DNA of 6,239 nucleotides from Treponema sp. (GCA_031267115.1 JAIRZS010000099.1:1-6239); one strand, 5' to 3'; numbered from the stretch's first letter, positions 1 to 5,850 are shown. Notes: generated by a model from the sequence alone, not told the origin. A program made the numbers and translations.

Positions 1-1478
1 TAGGGGGCGAGTTCGGGGATTTCGGCCTTCGGCAGTTCCTGGTAGTCTACCTCGAAATCCCTGGCAAGATCGGAAAGCCCCTGGCCGGTAAGCGCCATTT
101 TGGCTGTCATGGCCGCGCCCAGGGCGGTGGCTTCGGCAATATCCGTGAGGAACATCCGGTTGTCCTTAAAGCCCGCGGAGAGCAGCGCGTTGTAGGCTTC
201 GTTTTTGCGGAAGCCGCCTTCGGTAAAAATTTCCACACCCGGGGCCAGCCCCGTGCGCTCAAGGCCGGTAAGGGACTGCATTACCAGGGACAGGCGCAGA
301 GCCGCAAAGCCGGTCTCGTAGTCCTTAAAACAGGGCGGCGTTTTCCCGGTAAGGGCTGTTTCCCCGGCAATATCGGCGTAGTGATAATCCCTGCCGCCTT
401 CGCGGACCCGCGGCTTTGACCGGGGGAACTGGCCCGAACCCTGGACCAGTTCCGGGAGCAGGAAGACCTTCTTTTCGCCGAGAAGCCGCCGGTACAGATC
501 TTCCCGGTACGGGGGGAGATCGTCCCTCTTGTGAAGGGACATCAGGATTTTCGACCAGATTTCAAATTCATACCCGCCCTGGAAGATCGTGGTTTTTACC
601 GGGCTTCCAAAGGCGGAAATATTGAAAAACACTACCTTGCCCAATTCATCCGGGGCGAAACCGAATTCCTTTACCGGGTTCATGCCGACGCACCAGGTCC
701 CGGTTGAATTTAAAAGAAAGCCGGTTTCCCCTTTTTTGGCGAAATGCGGGAGCAGGGAGGAATTGGAATCGTGGATGCCCATGGTGACGATCACGTCCCG
801 GCCAAGGCCTGTCCTGCGGGAAACTTCCCCGGTAACGGTCCCCAGTACATCCCAGGAACGGTTGAGTTTCGGGGGCATAAGGCCGGCCACCCCCATTTTT
901 TCCGCCACATCGGAAAGCCTGCCCTCTGTCTGATCCCAAAGGTAGCCGTGGCAGCCCATATAGGTGCACTCGGCCCCGCTTTTGCCGGTCAGCCGGAAGC
1001 CCCAATACTGGGGGAACATGAGCAGATGCTCGGTATTTTTAAAGGCCTCCGGGTATTTTTCCATGGCAAAGAGGACGCCCTTGCCGGTGTTGATCATAGC
1101 TTTTAAATAGGGGGTGCCGGTTTTTTTCTGGAGCTCCTCGGGGCTGCCGAAACGCCCGTAGAAACGGCGGTGAAAATCGTCGCCGGGTTCATGGGTGTAG
1201 AAGATACAGGGGACCGACGGCCTGCCGTCTTTCCCGACGCAGACAAAGTTCGCCCCGTGGGTGGAAACCGCTATCGCCTTGACGGGGTACTTTTTCGACA
1301 CAGACGCAAGCTCGTCGAGGAACCATTCCTCCATTGCCTCAAGGTCGTGGGTCTCAAGGCCGTCGGTTATTTTCGCCGGAAAGCTCCGGTACCGGGCGTC
1401 TACCTGGGAAAGGGATTCGTCGTAAACGGCTACCTTCTTGTTGGTCATCCCGATATCAATGACCGCTATATAATCCAT
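1..1478 (-). CDS. rhaB: FGGY-family carbohydrate kinase, probable L-rhamnulokinase (C-terminal end at window edge)
   Basis: This cytoplasmic sugar kinase probably phosphorylates L-rhamnulose with ATP to give rhamnulose-1-phosphate. The reading frame is open for 492 codons from the ATG at 1478 to the window edge. The last, incomplete codon begins TA, so it is either the stop or a Tyr; 492 residues is already a normal FGGY length. The FGGY N-domain starts with MDYIAVIDIGMTNKK, where D8-I-G-M-T-N is the phosphate-binding loop. The catalytic Asp is probably D237 in GIHDSNSS. The second ATP-binding motif is NSTGTW (257-262), and the C-domain has TEGGFRKNEAYN (419-430) and EATALGAA (449-456). The start lies 11 bases after the rhaA stop, with a modest GGTGAG ribosome site three bases upstream, so the two genes are translated from one message. 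Family membership is clear from sequence. The substrate is inferred from the neighbouring isomerase and aldolase; fuculose or another ketose cannot be excluded from the motifs alone. Confidence 0.87.
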   Translation of the reverse strand, partial: MDYIAVIDIGMTNKKVAVYDESLSQVDARYRSFPAKITDGLETHDLEAMEEWFLDELASVSKKYPVKAIAVSTHGANFVCVGKDGRPSVPCIFYTHEPGDDFHRRFYGRFGSPEELQKKTGTPYLKAMINTGKGVLFAMEKYPEAFKNTEHLLMFPQYWGFRLTGKSGAECTYMGCHGYLWDQTEGRLSDVAEKMGVAGLMPPKLNRSWDVLGTVTGEVSRRTGLGRDVIVTMGIHDSNSSLLPHFAKKGETGFLLNSTGTWCVGMNPVKEFGFAPDELGKVVFFNISAFGSPVKTTIFQGGYEFEIWSKILMSLHKRDDLPPYREDLYRRLLGEKKVFLLPELVQGSGQFPRSKPRVREGGRDYHYADIAGETALTGKTPPCFKDYETGFAALRLSLVMQSLTGLERTGLAPGVEIFTEGGFRKNEAYNALLSAGFKDNRMFLTDIAEATALGAAMTAKMALTGQGLSDLARDFEVDYQELPKAEIPELAP

Positions 1479-1489
1479 AAACTCACCGC

Positions 1490-2764
1490 CTATACGCGTT
1501 TTCGCAGTACACTGTCCTCGTAATCGTCTACATGGGCAAACCAGCCGGTCCCGACCGGGACTCCGGCATCAAGGCAGAGTTTATCCCATACCGCGGAGAA
1601 GGGCAATGTTTTAAATTCCTCAAGCAGGGCGAGGCGTTCGTGTTTTTTCCCGGCTTTTTCCGCGCTTACCAGAAGCCCGGAAGGTTCCAGGAGCGCCTCC
1701 AGGAAGGCCTTCCTGAGGCTGCGGCTGCCGATAACCCAGGCGGCGATACGGTTGATCGACGCGTCAAAATAGTCCAGCGCTATATTAACCTTGCCCAGCA
1801 CGCCGGTACGCACAATCTCCCGGCATACCTCGCGGATATCGTCGGAATATGTGGTGACATGATCGCTGTCCCAGCGCAGCCCCCGGCTGAAGTGGATCAG
1901 GAGGCCCGGCACAAAAAGCGCGATTGCGGAAATCTTGTCGGCGATAGTTTCCGTGGGGTGGAAATGCCCGGTATCAAGGCAGAGGTATATCTGTTTCTGC
2001 ACCGCGTACCCCATGTAGAATTCATGGGAACCTACTACATACGACTCGCTCCCTATGCCGAAAAGCTTGCACTCCACCGCGTCGAGGACGGTCCCCTGCG
2101 GCATGGGGGCCGCCAGGACTTCGTCCAGCGCGTCTTTAAGCCGCTGCCTGGGGCCGAGCCTGTCCGCGGGCAGGTCTTTGGAACCGTCGGGGAGCCAGAT
2201 GTCGTGTACCGCGGGCGAGCCCTGGTTCTCGCCGAAGGCCGATGCGATCTTCCGGGCGGCGGCGCAGTGGTCTATCCAGAAACGGCGGATACTGCTGTCC
2301 GCGCTGGACATGCTGGCGTCTTCCGCCAGGGGGTGGGAGAAAAACGTGGAATTGAAATCCAGGGGTATTTTTTTCGCCTTTGACCAGTCCATCCACTTTC
2401 TGAAATGCCCGGGTTCCAGCTTGTCGCGGGGCACGGCCTTGCCGTCCGGTTCCGCGTAGTGCATGTGCAGGTTGTACCGCTTTTCCCCGGGGATCAGGGT
2501 AAAGGCGAATTCCGTGTCGGCGCGGAGTTCGTCCCCGTTCCGGGCCTTTCCGGGGTAATTGCCGGTGGCGATAATCCCGCCGCCCGAAAGCCCCTGGGCG
2601 CCCTCAAACCCGGTAACATCGTCGCCCTGCCAGCAATGGACGGACACCGGGATGCCCAGCGCCTCCTTAATGGCCTTACCGGTGTCCACCCCGAATCCGG
2701 CGTACACATCTTTTGCCATGGCATAGGCGGACTCTACAGCCTCGCCGTTCCGATACTCTTTCAT
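1490..2764 (-). CDS. rhaA: L-rhamnose isomerase RhaA
   Basis: This enzyme interconverts L-rhamnose and L-rhamnulose in the cytoplasm, the first step of rhamnose catabolism. The 424-residue product is collinear along its whole length with the classic E. coli RhaA (419 residues), not with the shorter RhaI type. Recognisable blocks are VSVHCWQGDDVTGFE (40-54), ATGNYPGKARN (66-76), RRFWIDHC (160-167), AVECKLFGIGSESY (229-242), CLDTGHFHPTE (262-272), RWDSDHV (297-303) and DYFDASINRIAAWVIG (331-346). The metal-site residues known from E. coli RhaA all appear at a constant offset: E231, D264, H267, H291, D299, D301 and D331. It should therefore be an active Mn2+-dependent enzyme. The ATG at 2764 has an excellent AGGAGG five bases upstream and begins where the family begins. 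The gene is followed after 11 bases by the kinase, and a palindrome just upstream suggests transcriptional control. Confidence 0.97.
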   Translation of the reverse strand: MKEYRNGEAVESAYAMAKDVYAGFGVDTGKAIKEALGIPVSVHCWQGDDVTGFEGAQGLSGGGIIATGNYPGKARNGDELRADTEFAFTLIPGEKRYNLHMHYAEPDGKAVPRDKLEPGHFRKWMDWSKAKKIPLDFNSTFFSHPLAEDASMSSADSSIRRFWIDHCAAARKIASAFGENQGSPAVHDIWLPDGSKDLPADRLGPRQRLKDALDEVLAAPMPQGTVLDAVECKLFGIGSESYVVGSHEFYMGYAVQKQIYLCLDTGHFHPTETIADKISAIALFVPGLLIHFSRGLRWDSDHVTTYSDDIREVCREIVRTGVLGKVNIALDYFDASINRIAAWVIGSRSLRKAFLEALLEPSGLLVSAEKAGKKHERLALLEEFKTLPFSAVWDKLCLDAGVPVGTGWFAHVDDYEDSVLRKRV

Positions 2765-2769
2765 GTTTC

Positions 2770-2775
2770 CCTCCT
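2770..2775 (-). promoter_or_regulatory. Ribosome binding site of rhaA
   Basis: On the minus strand this reads AGGAGG inside GAGGAGGG, five bases before the rhaA ATG. It is a full consensus Shine-Dalgarno, much stronger than the sites of the aldolase (AAGGGA) and the kinase (GGTGAG), which suggests high isomerase translation. It fixes the rhaA start at 2764. Confidence 0.85.
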
Positions 2776-2778
2776 CAT

Positions 2779-2798
2779 ATTGTAGAGATAATTACAAT
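2779..2798. promoter_or_regulatory. Candidate operator palindrome upstream of rhaA
   Basis: A perfect inverted repeat ATTGTA-N8-TACAAT lies four bases beyond the rhaA ribosome binding region. Its 20-bp span and two 6-bp arms suit a dimeric helix-turn-helix regulator (LacI, GntR or DeoR type). The minus-strand TACAAT resembles a -10 box, but used as one it would put the transcription start at or inside the ribosome binding site, so an operator or leader-RNA role fits better. No regulator gene is visible in the window. The function is inference. Confidence 0.4.
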
Positions 2799-2912
2799 TA
2801 ACCGGCATTCCGGACAGATATCCGGGCCTGTTTTAAAATACAAGGCTTGGAAGCATTTCCCAAAGCCCGTCCGGTTTTGGAAAAGCCTTTTTGAAACAGC
2901 CTTGTTCTAAAA

Positions 2913-4043
2913 TTATTTTTTCGACGCCTCGATTTTCGCGCGGTACTGTTCCACTTCCCAATTATTGATAAAATCAATCTTGTCCTGGGACATAAACAGC
3001 ACCCCCCCGAATGAAAGGGCGTATCTTGATACCGTAGCCGTATCGGCAAACAGGGAAAGGGAAAGCCGCGCTGCCTTTTCCGAATCGCCGATGCCGAAAA
3101 CGCCCAGCCCCTGGACCGCCGCGATTTTGGGGACGCGCCCTGTTTTTTCCAGATGATCTTTCCAAAGCGCCTCCAGCCCTGGCGCGGGCGAAAGATCCGC
3201 GGCGTTTATAAACAGGGGGGCGCTTCCTGAATAGACAATATGATCCGGCGTCAGCGCGGACGATACCGGGTAAAACGAAGAAGCGTCTTCCACAAGGCGG
3301 GCGAACTCGTTGTTGCGTTCAAACACCGCAACGCTGTTCCCGCCCGCGAGACGGGCGAGCCGTTCCGCCGTTTCCCCGGAATTACCATATTCCGACGCCC
3401 TGCCGGAAAAATCCGGCCTTTCTTTTATATGTTTTTCCAATACGCCCATAACCCGCCCGTAAATCGCCTTAATGCCGTCCGTCGAATCCGCGGCCGCGAA
3501 AACCCCGTGGTTTTGAAGCAGGATAATCGAGGCATCTTTCCCCGTGCGGGAACGGTACGCGCCAAGCGCCGCCTTTACCAGCGAGGAAAGGACATAGCCG
3601 GGGTTGCAGGAGGGAATCCAGACCGCTTCACCGTCAAAAAACTCGGCCGCCCTCGCCTCACCGTCTTTGGAACAGCAAAGGCCGTTTACCAGCGAGGGGT
3701 GGGTGTGAACCACATAGCTAAAGGGCAGCAGGTCGTGGAGCAGGGTTTCCACGCTGGGCCGCTTGCTTTCCTCGCCCGGGCTGCGGGCGGCCATTAAGCC
3801 GGCAAGAACCGCCTGTTCCCGCTCGTCCGCGTTGTCGCTGTACTTCTTTTCCCAGACAAGGGCCAGCTTCTTCCGGTCCATCCTGACAAAGCCCCCGGCC
3901 TCGATAGTACCCAGGCTGGTGCCGGAACCTTTAACGTACAGGGTTTCCCTGTCCTTAAAAGAAGTATTACCCCCGCCGGCCATCACATAACCGGCCCTGG
4001 AGCCGTAAAACCGGGATATTTCCACCAATTCTGCCAAACCCAT
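2913..4043 (-). CDS. rhaE: Class II aldolase, RhaE-type L-rhamnulose-1-phosphate aldolase without the dehydrogenase domain
   Basis: This protein probably cleaves L-rhamnulose-1-phosphate to dihydroxyacetone phosphate and L-lactaldehyde, the last committed step of the pathway. The 376 residues carry the class II aldolase/adducin fold. The phosphate-binding motif is GGGNTSFK (23-30), followed by YVKGSGTSLGTI (36-47). E99 in RPSVETLLH is the likely catalytic acid. H113 and H115 in VVHTHP and H179 in QNHGVF are the Zn2+ ligands. The length, the VWIPSCNPGY block (141-150) and a C-terminal part ending in NWEVEQYRAKI match the aldolase half of the bifunctional RhaE/RhaW proteins, not the roughly 275-residue E. 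coli RhaD. In RhaE/RhaW proteins a lactaldehyde dehydrogenase domain follows this point; here the stop codon follows directly. The ATG at 4043 has AAGGGA six bases upstream. The substrate is inferred from the adjacent rhaA and kinase; an erythrulose- or fuculose-phosphate aldolase is the main alternative. Confidence 0.85.
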   Translation of the reverse strand: MGLAELVEISRFYGSRAGYVMAGGGNTSFKDRETLYVKGSGTSLGTIEAGGFVRMDRKKLALVWEKKYSDNADEREQAVLAGLMAARSPGEESKRPSVETLLHDLLPFSYVVHTHPSLVNGLCCSKDGEARAAEFFDGEAVWIPSCNPGYVLSSLVKAALGAYRSRTGKDASIILLQNHGVFAAADSTDGIKAIYGRVMGVLEKHIKERPDFSGRASEYGNSGETAERLARLAGGNSVAVFERNNEFARLVEDASSFYPVSSALTPDHIVYSGSAPLFINAADLSPAPGLEALWKDHLEKTGRVPKIAAVQGLGVFGIGDSEKAARLSLSLFADTATVSRYALSFGGVLFMSQDKIDFINNWEVEQYRAKIEASKK

Positions 4044-4093
4044 ACATATTCCCTTATAGCCCTACATTGTGACGCCACTTTGTCTTGCCGTAA

Positions 4094-4122
4094 ATGGAGA
4101 ATTCTCTTGAATACATGGAGAA
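4094..4122. repeat. Direct repeat pair with 21-bp period upstream of the aldolase gene
   Basis: ATGGAGAA occurs at 4094-4101 and again at 4115-4122. The match extends with gaps to TA-N-ATGGAGAA-N2-CT in both copies. The start-to-start distance is 21 bp, two helical turns, which is typical of tandem half-sites for AraC/XylS-type activators (the RhaS/RhaR family). The first copy overlaps a 10-bp perfect palindrome, GAGAATTCTC, at 4097-4106. The pair lies 51 to 79 bases upstream of the aldolase start. A regulatory role is inferred from spacing and location only. Confidence 0.35.
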
Positions 4123-4133
4123 AACTACAGCTA

Positions 4134-4178
4134 AGTGAGGCTGTTCCAAAACTTCAATTTTTGGAACAGATTCTCACT
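4134..4178. repeat. Strong interrupted hairpin in the recA-aldolase spacer
   Basis: CTGTTCCAAAA (4141-4151) and TTTTGGAACAG (4159-4169) form a perfect 11-bp stem with a 7-base loop. Beyond a small internal loop the stem continues with AGTGAG (4134-4139) and CTCACT (4173-4178). Neither side is followed by a T-run, so it is not a classic intrinsic terminator. It could be a 3' stabilising structure for recA mRNA, an mRNA leader element of the aldolase transcript, or a short dispersed genomic repeat. Confidence 0.6.
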
Positions 4179-4201
4179 ATGTACAGATATATGGGCATTT
4201 T

Positions 4202-4221
4202 AAAAAAATTCGGTTAATTTT
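4202..4221 (-). terminator. Weak AT-only terminator-like hairpin downstream of recA
   Basis: Reading downstream of recA on the minus strand, AAAATT and AATTTT pair around the 5-base loop AACCG and lead directly into a run of seven T. The position, 46 bases after the recA stop, suits a terminator, but the stem has no GC pairs and would be weak. It may act with the stronger hairpin at 4134-4178. Confidence 0.25.
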
Positions 4222-4266
4222 GGGGAAACTTCTCAAGCGCCTTAATTATAGCCGTATACCCGCGTG

Positions 4267-5607
4267 TTACGGGTTCTTGCGGGGCCTTCCCGGCCCCTGC
4301 CTGACAGGCGGGGGGGCCGCCGGAACCGGCGCCGGGGCGGACTTCGGCGGCCGGCCGGGGCCGGGGCGCGGCACGGCTTCCCCGGGAGGGACCCCGATCA
4401 CCGTGACCGGCGGCTCTTCATAGGGCAGTTCCCCGGCGGCCGGTTCCAACATTTCCGCCGCGGCATATACCGGCCTGCTTTCCGCTACAGCCGGCTCGGC
4501 GGCGGCGGGCCTGGGTCCGGCCGGCTTTTCCGCCGGGGCCTTACCGCCCGCGTCCAGGCCGGGGAACATGATCTTCCGCAGCTTCGCCTCTATTTCGGCG
4601 ACCAGCTCCGGCCTTTCCTCCAGAAAAACCTTGACGTTATCCCGGCCCTGGCCTATCTTTTCTTCGCCAAGGGAATACCAGGCGCCTTTCTTGTCGATAA
4701 TATCATGCTTGATGGCCGCGTCCAGAATGCTCCCCAGAGCGGAAACGCCCTTGCCAAACATGATTTCCAGTTCCGCCCGGCGGAACGGCGGGGCCACCTT
4801 GTTCTTCACCACCTTGACCCGCACCCGGTTTCCCAGCGCGTCTTCGTCTTTGCCGCCTTCAATAGTCTCGGTCTTGCGCACCTCGAGCCTCACCGAGGCG
4901 TAAAATTTAAGGGCGTTGCCCCCGGTAGTGGTTTCCGGGTTGCCGTACACCACGCCGATCTTCATGCGCGTCTGGTTAATAAAGACAAGGACGGCGCGGG
5001 ACTTGCCTATAGTAGCGGTAAGCTTGCGCAGGGCTTGGCTCATAAGCCGGGCCTGAAGACCCATGTGGGCGTCGCCCATATCGCCCTCGATTTCCGCCTG
5101 GGGCGTCAGCGCCGCTACAGAGTCCACCACGATAACGTCCACCGCGCCCGAACGGACCAGGTTTTCCGTTATTTCCAGGGCCTGCTCGCCGGTATCCGGC
5201 TGTGAAATCCAGAGTTCGTCGATATTGACACCCAGGTTTTTCGCGTACAGCGGGTCCAGGGCGTGTTCCGCGTCCACAAACGCGGCTATACCCCCGAGCT
5301 TCTGGGCTTCGGCAATAGCGTGCAGGGCTAGGGTCGTTTTCCCCGAAGACTCAGGGCCGTAAATCTCGATGATCCTTCCCCGGGGATAGCCGCCTATACC
5401 GAGGGCCTCGTCAAGCAGGATGGAGCCGGAGGGGACGGTCTCTATTCCCGAGGCATTAACATGGGTCCCCAGCTTCATAAGGGAGCCGGCCCCGAACTGC
5501 TTTTCAATTTGAAGGCGCGCCGCTTCCAGCGCCTTGGCCTTCTCCTCCGAGGTAGCCAGGGGATTGCCCCTGGATTTTTCCGACTGTTCACCGCTCATCT
5601 TAGCCAC
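4267..5607 (-). CDS. recA: Recombinase RecA with a long C-terminal extension
   Basis: RecA forms ATP-dependent filaments on single-stranded DNA, drives strand exchange in recombinational repair and stimulates LexA-type self-cleavage. From the GTG at 5607 the product has 446 residues, against about 350 usually. Walker A is GPESSGKT (84-91), the catalytic Glu is E114 in FVDAEHALDP, Walker B is DVIVVDS (157-163), loop L1 is EIEGDMGDAHMGLQ (172-185), and L2 runs from INQTRMKIG to PETTTGG (210-230). The core ends at IMFPG near residue 350. The remaining 96 residues are rich in Pro, Ala and Glu and finish with two GRP motifs. GTG is chosen because GGGAG lies seven bases upstream and the protein then begins VAKMSGEQ. 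The ATG at 5598 lacks a well-placed site. The frame stays open up to 5715, but those codons cross the leader and show no RecA similarity. The gene stands alone, with a terminator and candidate promoter upstream. Confidence 0.97.
   Translation of the reverse strand: MAKMSGEQSEKSRGNPLATSEEKAKALEAARLQIEKQFGAGSLMKLGTHVNASGIETVPSGSILLDEALGIGGYPRGRIIEIYGPESSGKTTLALHAIAEAQKLGGIAAFVDAEHALDPLYAKNLGVNIDELWISQPDTGEQALEITENLVRSGAVDVIVVDSVAALTPQAEIEGDMGDAHMGLQARLMSQALRKLTATIGKSRAVLVFINQTRMKIGVVYGNPETTTGGNALKFYASVRLEVRKTETIEGGKDEDALGNRVRVKVVKNKVAPPFRRAELEIMFGKGVSALGSILDAAIKHDIIDKKGAWYSLGEEKIGQGRDNVKVFLEERPELVAEIEAKLRKIMFPGLDAGGKAPAEKPAGPRPAAAEPAVAESRPVYAAAEMLEPAAGELPYEEPPVTVIGVPPGEAVPRPGPGRPPKSAPAPVPAAPPPVRQGPGRPRKNP
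4270..4296 (-). other. AT-hook-like motif 2 at the extreme C-terminus of RecA
   Basis: Encodes GPGRPRKNP, the last nine residues of the protein. GRPRK matches the GRP core and following basic residues of AT-hooks; the Arg before GRP is again missing. Two spaced copies make chance less likely than a single match would. Confidence 0.5.
4342..4365 (-). other. AT-hook-like motif 1 in the RecA tail
   Basis: Encodes PGPGRPPK. It has the GRP core followed by P-K, as in AT-hooks that insert into the minor groove of AT-rich DNA. The preceding Arg of the canonical RGRP core is replaced by Gly. DNA binding is inference from motif similarity. Confidence 0.45.
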
Positions 5608-5614
5608 TCTCTTA

Positions 5615-5619
5615 CTCCC
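5615..5619 (-). promoter_or_regulatory. Ribosome binding site of recA
   Basis: On the minus strand GGGAG lies seven bases before the GTG at 5607. This spacing is normal for GTG and too long (16 bases) for the ATG at 5598, so it decides the start. Confidence 0.6.
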
Positions 5620-5634
5620 GTTACGATAATTAGG

Positions 5635-5660
5635 CCCGGGGCCTTCCCAAGCCGCCCGGG
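5635..5660. repeat. CCCGGG inverted repeat in the recA leader
   Basis: Two copies of the self-complementary CCCGGG (5635-5640 and 5655-5660) are separated by 14 bases. They can pair into a 6-bp all-GC stem in the 5' untranslated region, ending about 16 bases before the ribosome site. It might affect recA message stability or translation, which is inference. Confidence 0.4.
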
Positions 5661-5683
5661 TTTCGGAAAAAGCCCCCATACTA

Positions 5684-5715
5684 TATATATGCGCTTGCCC
5701 CCGAATTTGCTTCAA
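5684..5715 (-). promoter_or_regulatory. Candidate recA promoter
   Basis: On the minus strand TTGAAG (5710-5715) could be the -35 box, and TATATA inside TATATATAG (about 5682-5690) the -10 box. The spacing of about 20 bases is longer than the ideal 17. The T-rich tract immediately upstream (5724-5742) could act as an UP element. Transcription would start near 5676, giving a leader of roughly 70 bases. By eye I see no CTGT-N8-ACAG or GAAC-N4-GTTC LexA box. Confidence 0.35.
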
Positions 5716-5723
5716 TCTAGCAG

Positions 5724-5769
5724 AAAAAAAAATAAAAAAAAAGAGGCCTCCCCAAAACCAACCGGGCTC
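5724..5769 (-). terminator. Intrinsic terminator upstream of recA
   Basis: Read on the minus strand, GAGCCC (5764-5769) pairs through small bulges with GGCCTC (5743-5750). T9-A-T9 (5724-5742) follows at once. An alternative inner pairing is TCCCC (5749-5753) with GGGGA (5770-5774). The stem next to a long T-tract fits a Rho-independent terminator that stops transcription from the nuclease-like gene before recA. Confidence 0.55.
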
Positions 5770-5812
5770 GGGGAAATATTTAATTTTTGGAATATTCTTA
5801 ATTCCGGGCGCA

Positions 5813-5835
5813 TCCGCGCGCCTCTGGTGCGCGGA
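5813..5835. repeat. GC-rich hairpin, first of the upstream cluster
   Basis: On the plus strand TCCGCGC (5813-5819) pairs with GCGCGGA (5829-5835), then a G-T pair and CC/GG close around the loop TCT. In plus-strand RNA this gives a 10-bp stem with a G-U wobble; in minus-strand RNA the same position is an A-C mismatch. It therefore folds slightly better in the plus orientation. Confidence 0.5.
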
Positions 5836-5850
5836 CCGGGCTTTACGCTT

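Larger units (their letters stand above)
2765..2912 (-). other. 148-base spacer between the aldolase and rhaA genes
   Basis: No gene is seen here. Besides the rhaA ribosome site and the palindrome at 2779-2798, it contains a short hairpin CCGGA-N6-TCCGG (2810-2825) and a long-range inverted repeat ACAAGGCT (2840-2847) with AGCCTTGT (2898-2905). Between the latter arms lie imperfectly matching segments (GGCTTGG near 2844 and CCAAAGCC near 2860) that can also pair. The spacer is AT-richer than the genes. It could separate aldolase expression from rhaA-rhaB by a promoter, partial termination or RNA processing. No convincing -35/-10 pair could be picked by eye. Confidence 0.5.
4270..4557 (-). other. 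Disordered Pro/Ala-rich C-terminal tail of RecA
   Basis: These codons encode residues 351-446, beyond the usual RecA end. The first part, about 63 residues, is acidic overall (about ten Asp/Glu against four Lys/Arg), in the manner of the autoinhibitory acidic tail of E. coli RecA. The last 33 residues reverse this, with seven Arg/Lys and no acidic residue. The coding DNA is extremely GC-rich and contains a 7-base homopolymer (4310-4316). The tail is read from an intact frame continuous with the core. Confidence 0.8.

Noticed and set aside
1532..2383. A 283-codon plus-strand open frame opposite rhaA
   Set aside because: It lies wholly within rhaA, whose product matches L-rhamnose isomerase throughout. 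The antisense product is Arg/Gly/Pro-rich without family motifs, typical of a GC-rich shadow frame.
2793..2798. Minus-strand TACAAT as a -10 box for rhaA
   Set aside because: Transcription would begin in or at the ribosome binding site, and no acceptable -35 box lies 16-18 bases upstream.
4134..4178. Terminal inverted repeats of an insertion sequence or MITE
   Set aside because: The repeat is a tight hairpin without internal element, and no target-site duplication is visible at its ends.
4310..4380. Possible G-quadruplex on the plus strand opposite the recA tail
   Set aside because: Several G-runs occur, but the loops between runs of three or more G are long, and the GC-rich codons for Pro, Ala and Gly explain the composition.
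4264..5205. A 313-codon plus-strand open frame opposite recA
   Set aside because: It is antisense to a full set of RecA motifs, shows no recognisable domain and has the low-complexity Arg/Gly composition of a complement of Pro/Ala codons.
5608..5715. Extension of RecA to the ATG at 5715 (36 extra residues)
   Set aside because: The extra codons cross the candidate promoter and the GC-rich hairpin, have no RecA similarity and no ribosome site at a proper distance, whereas GTG 5607 has one.
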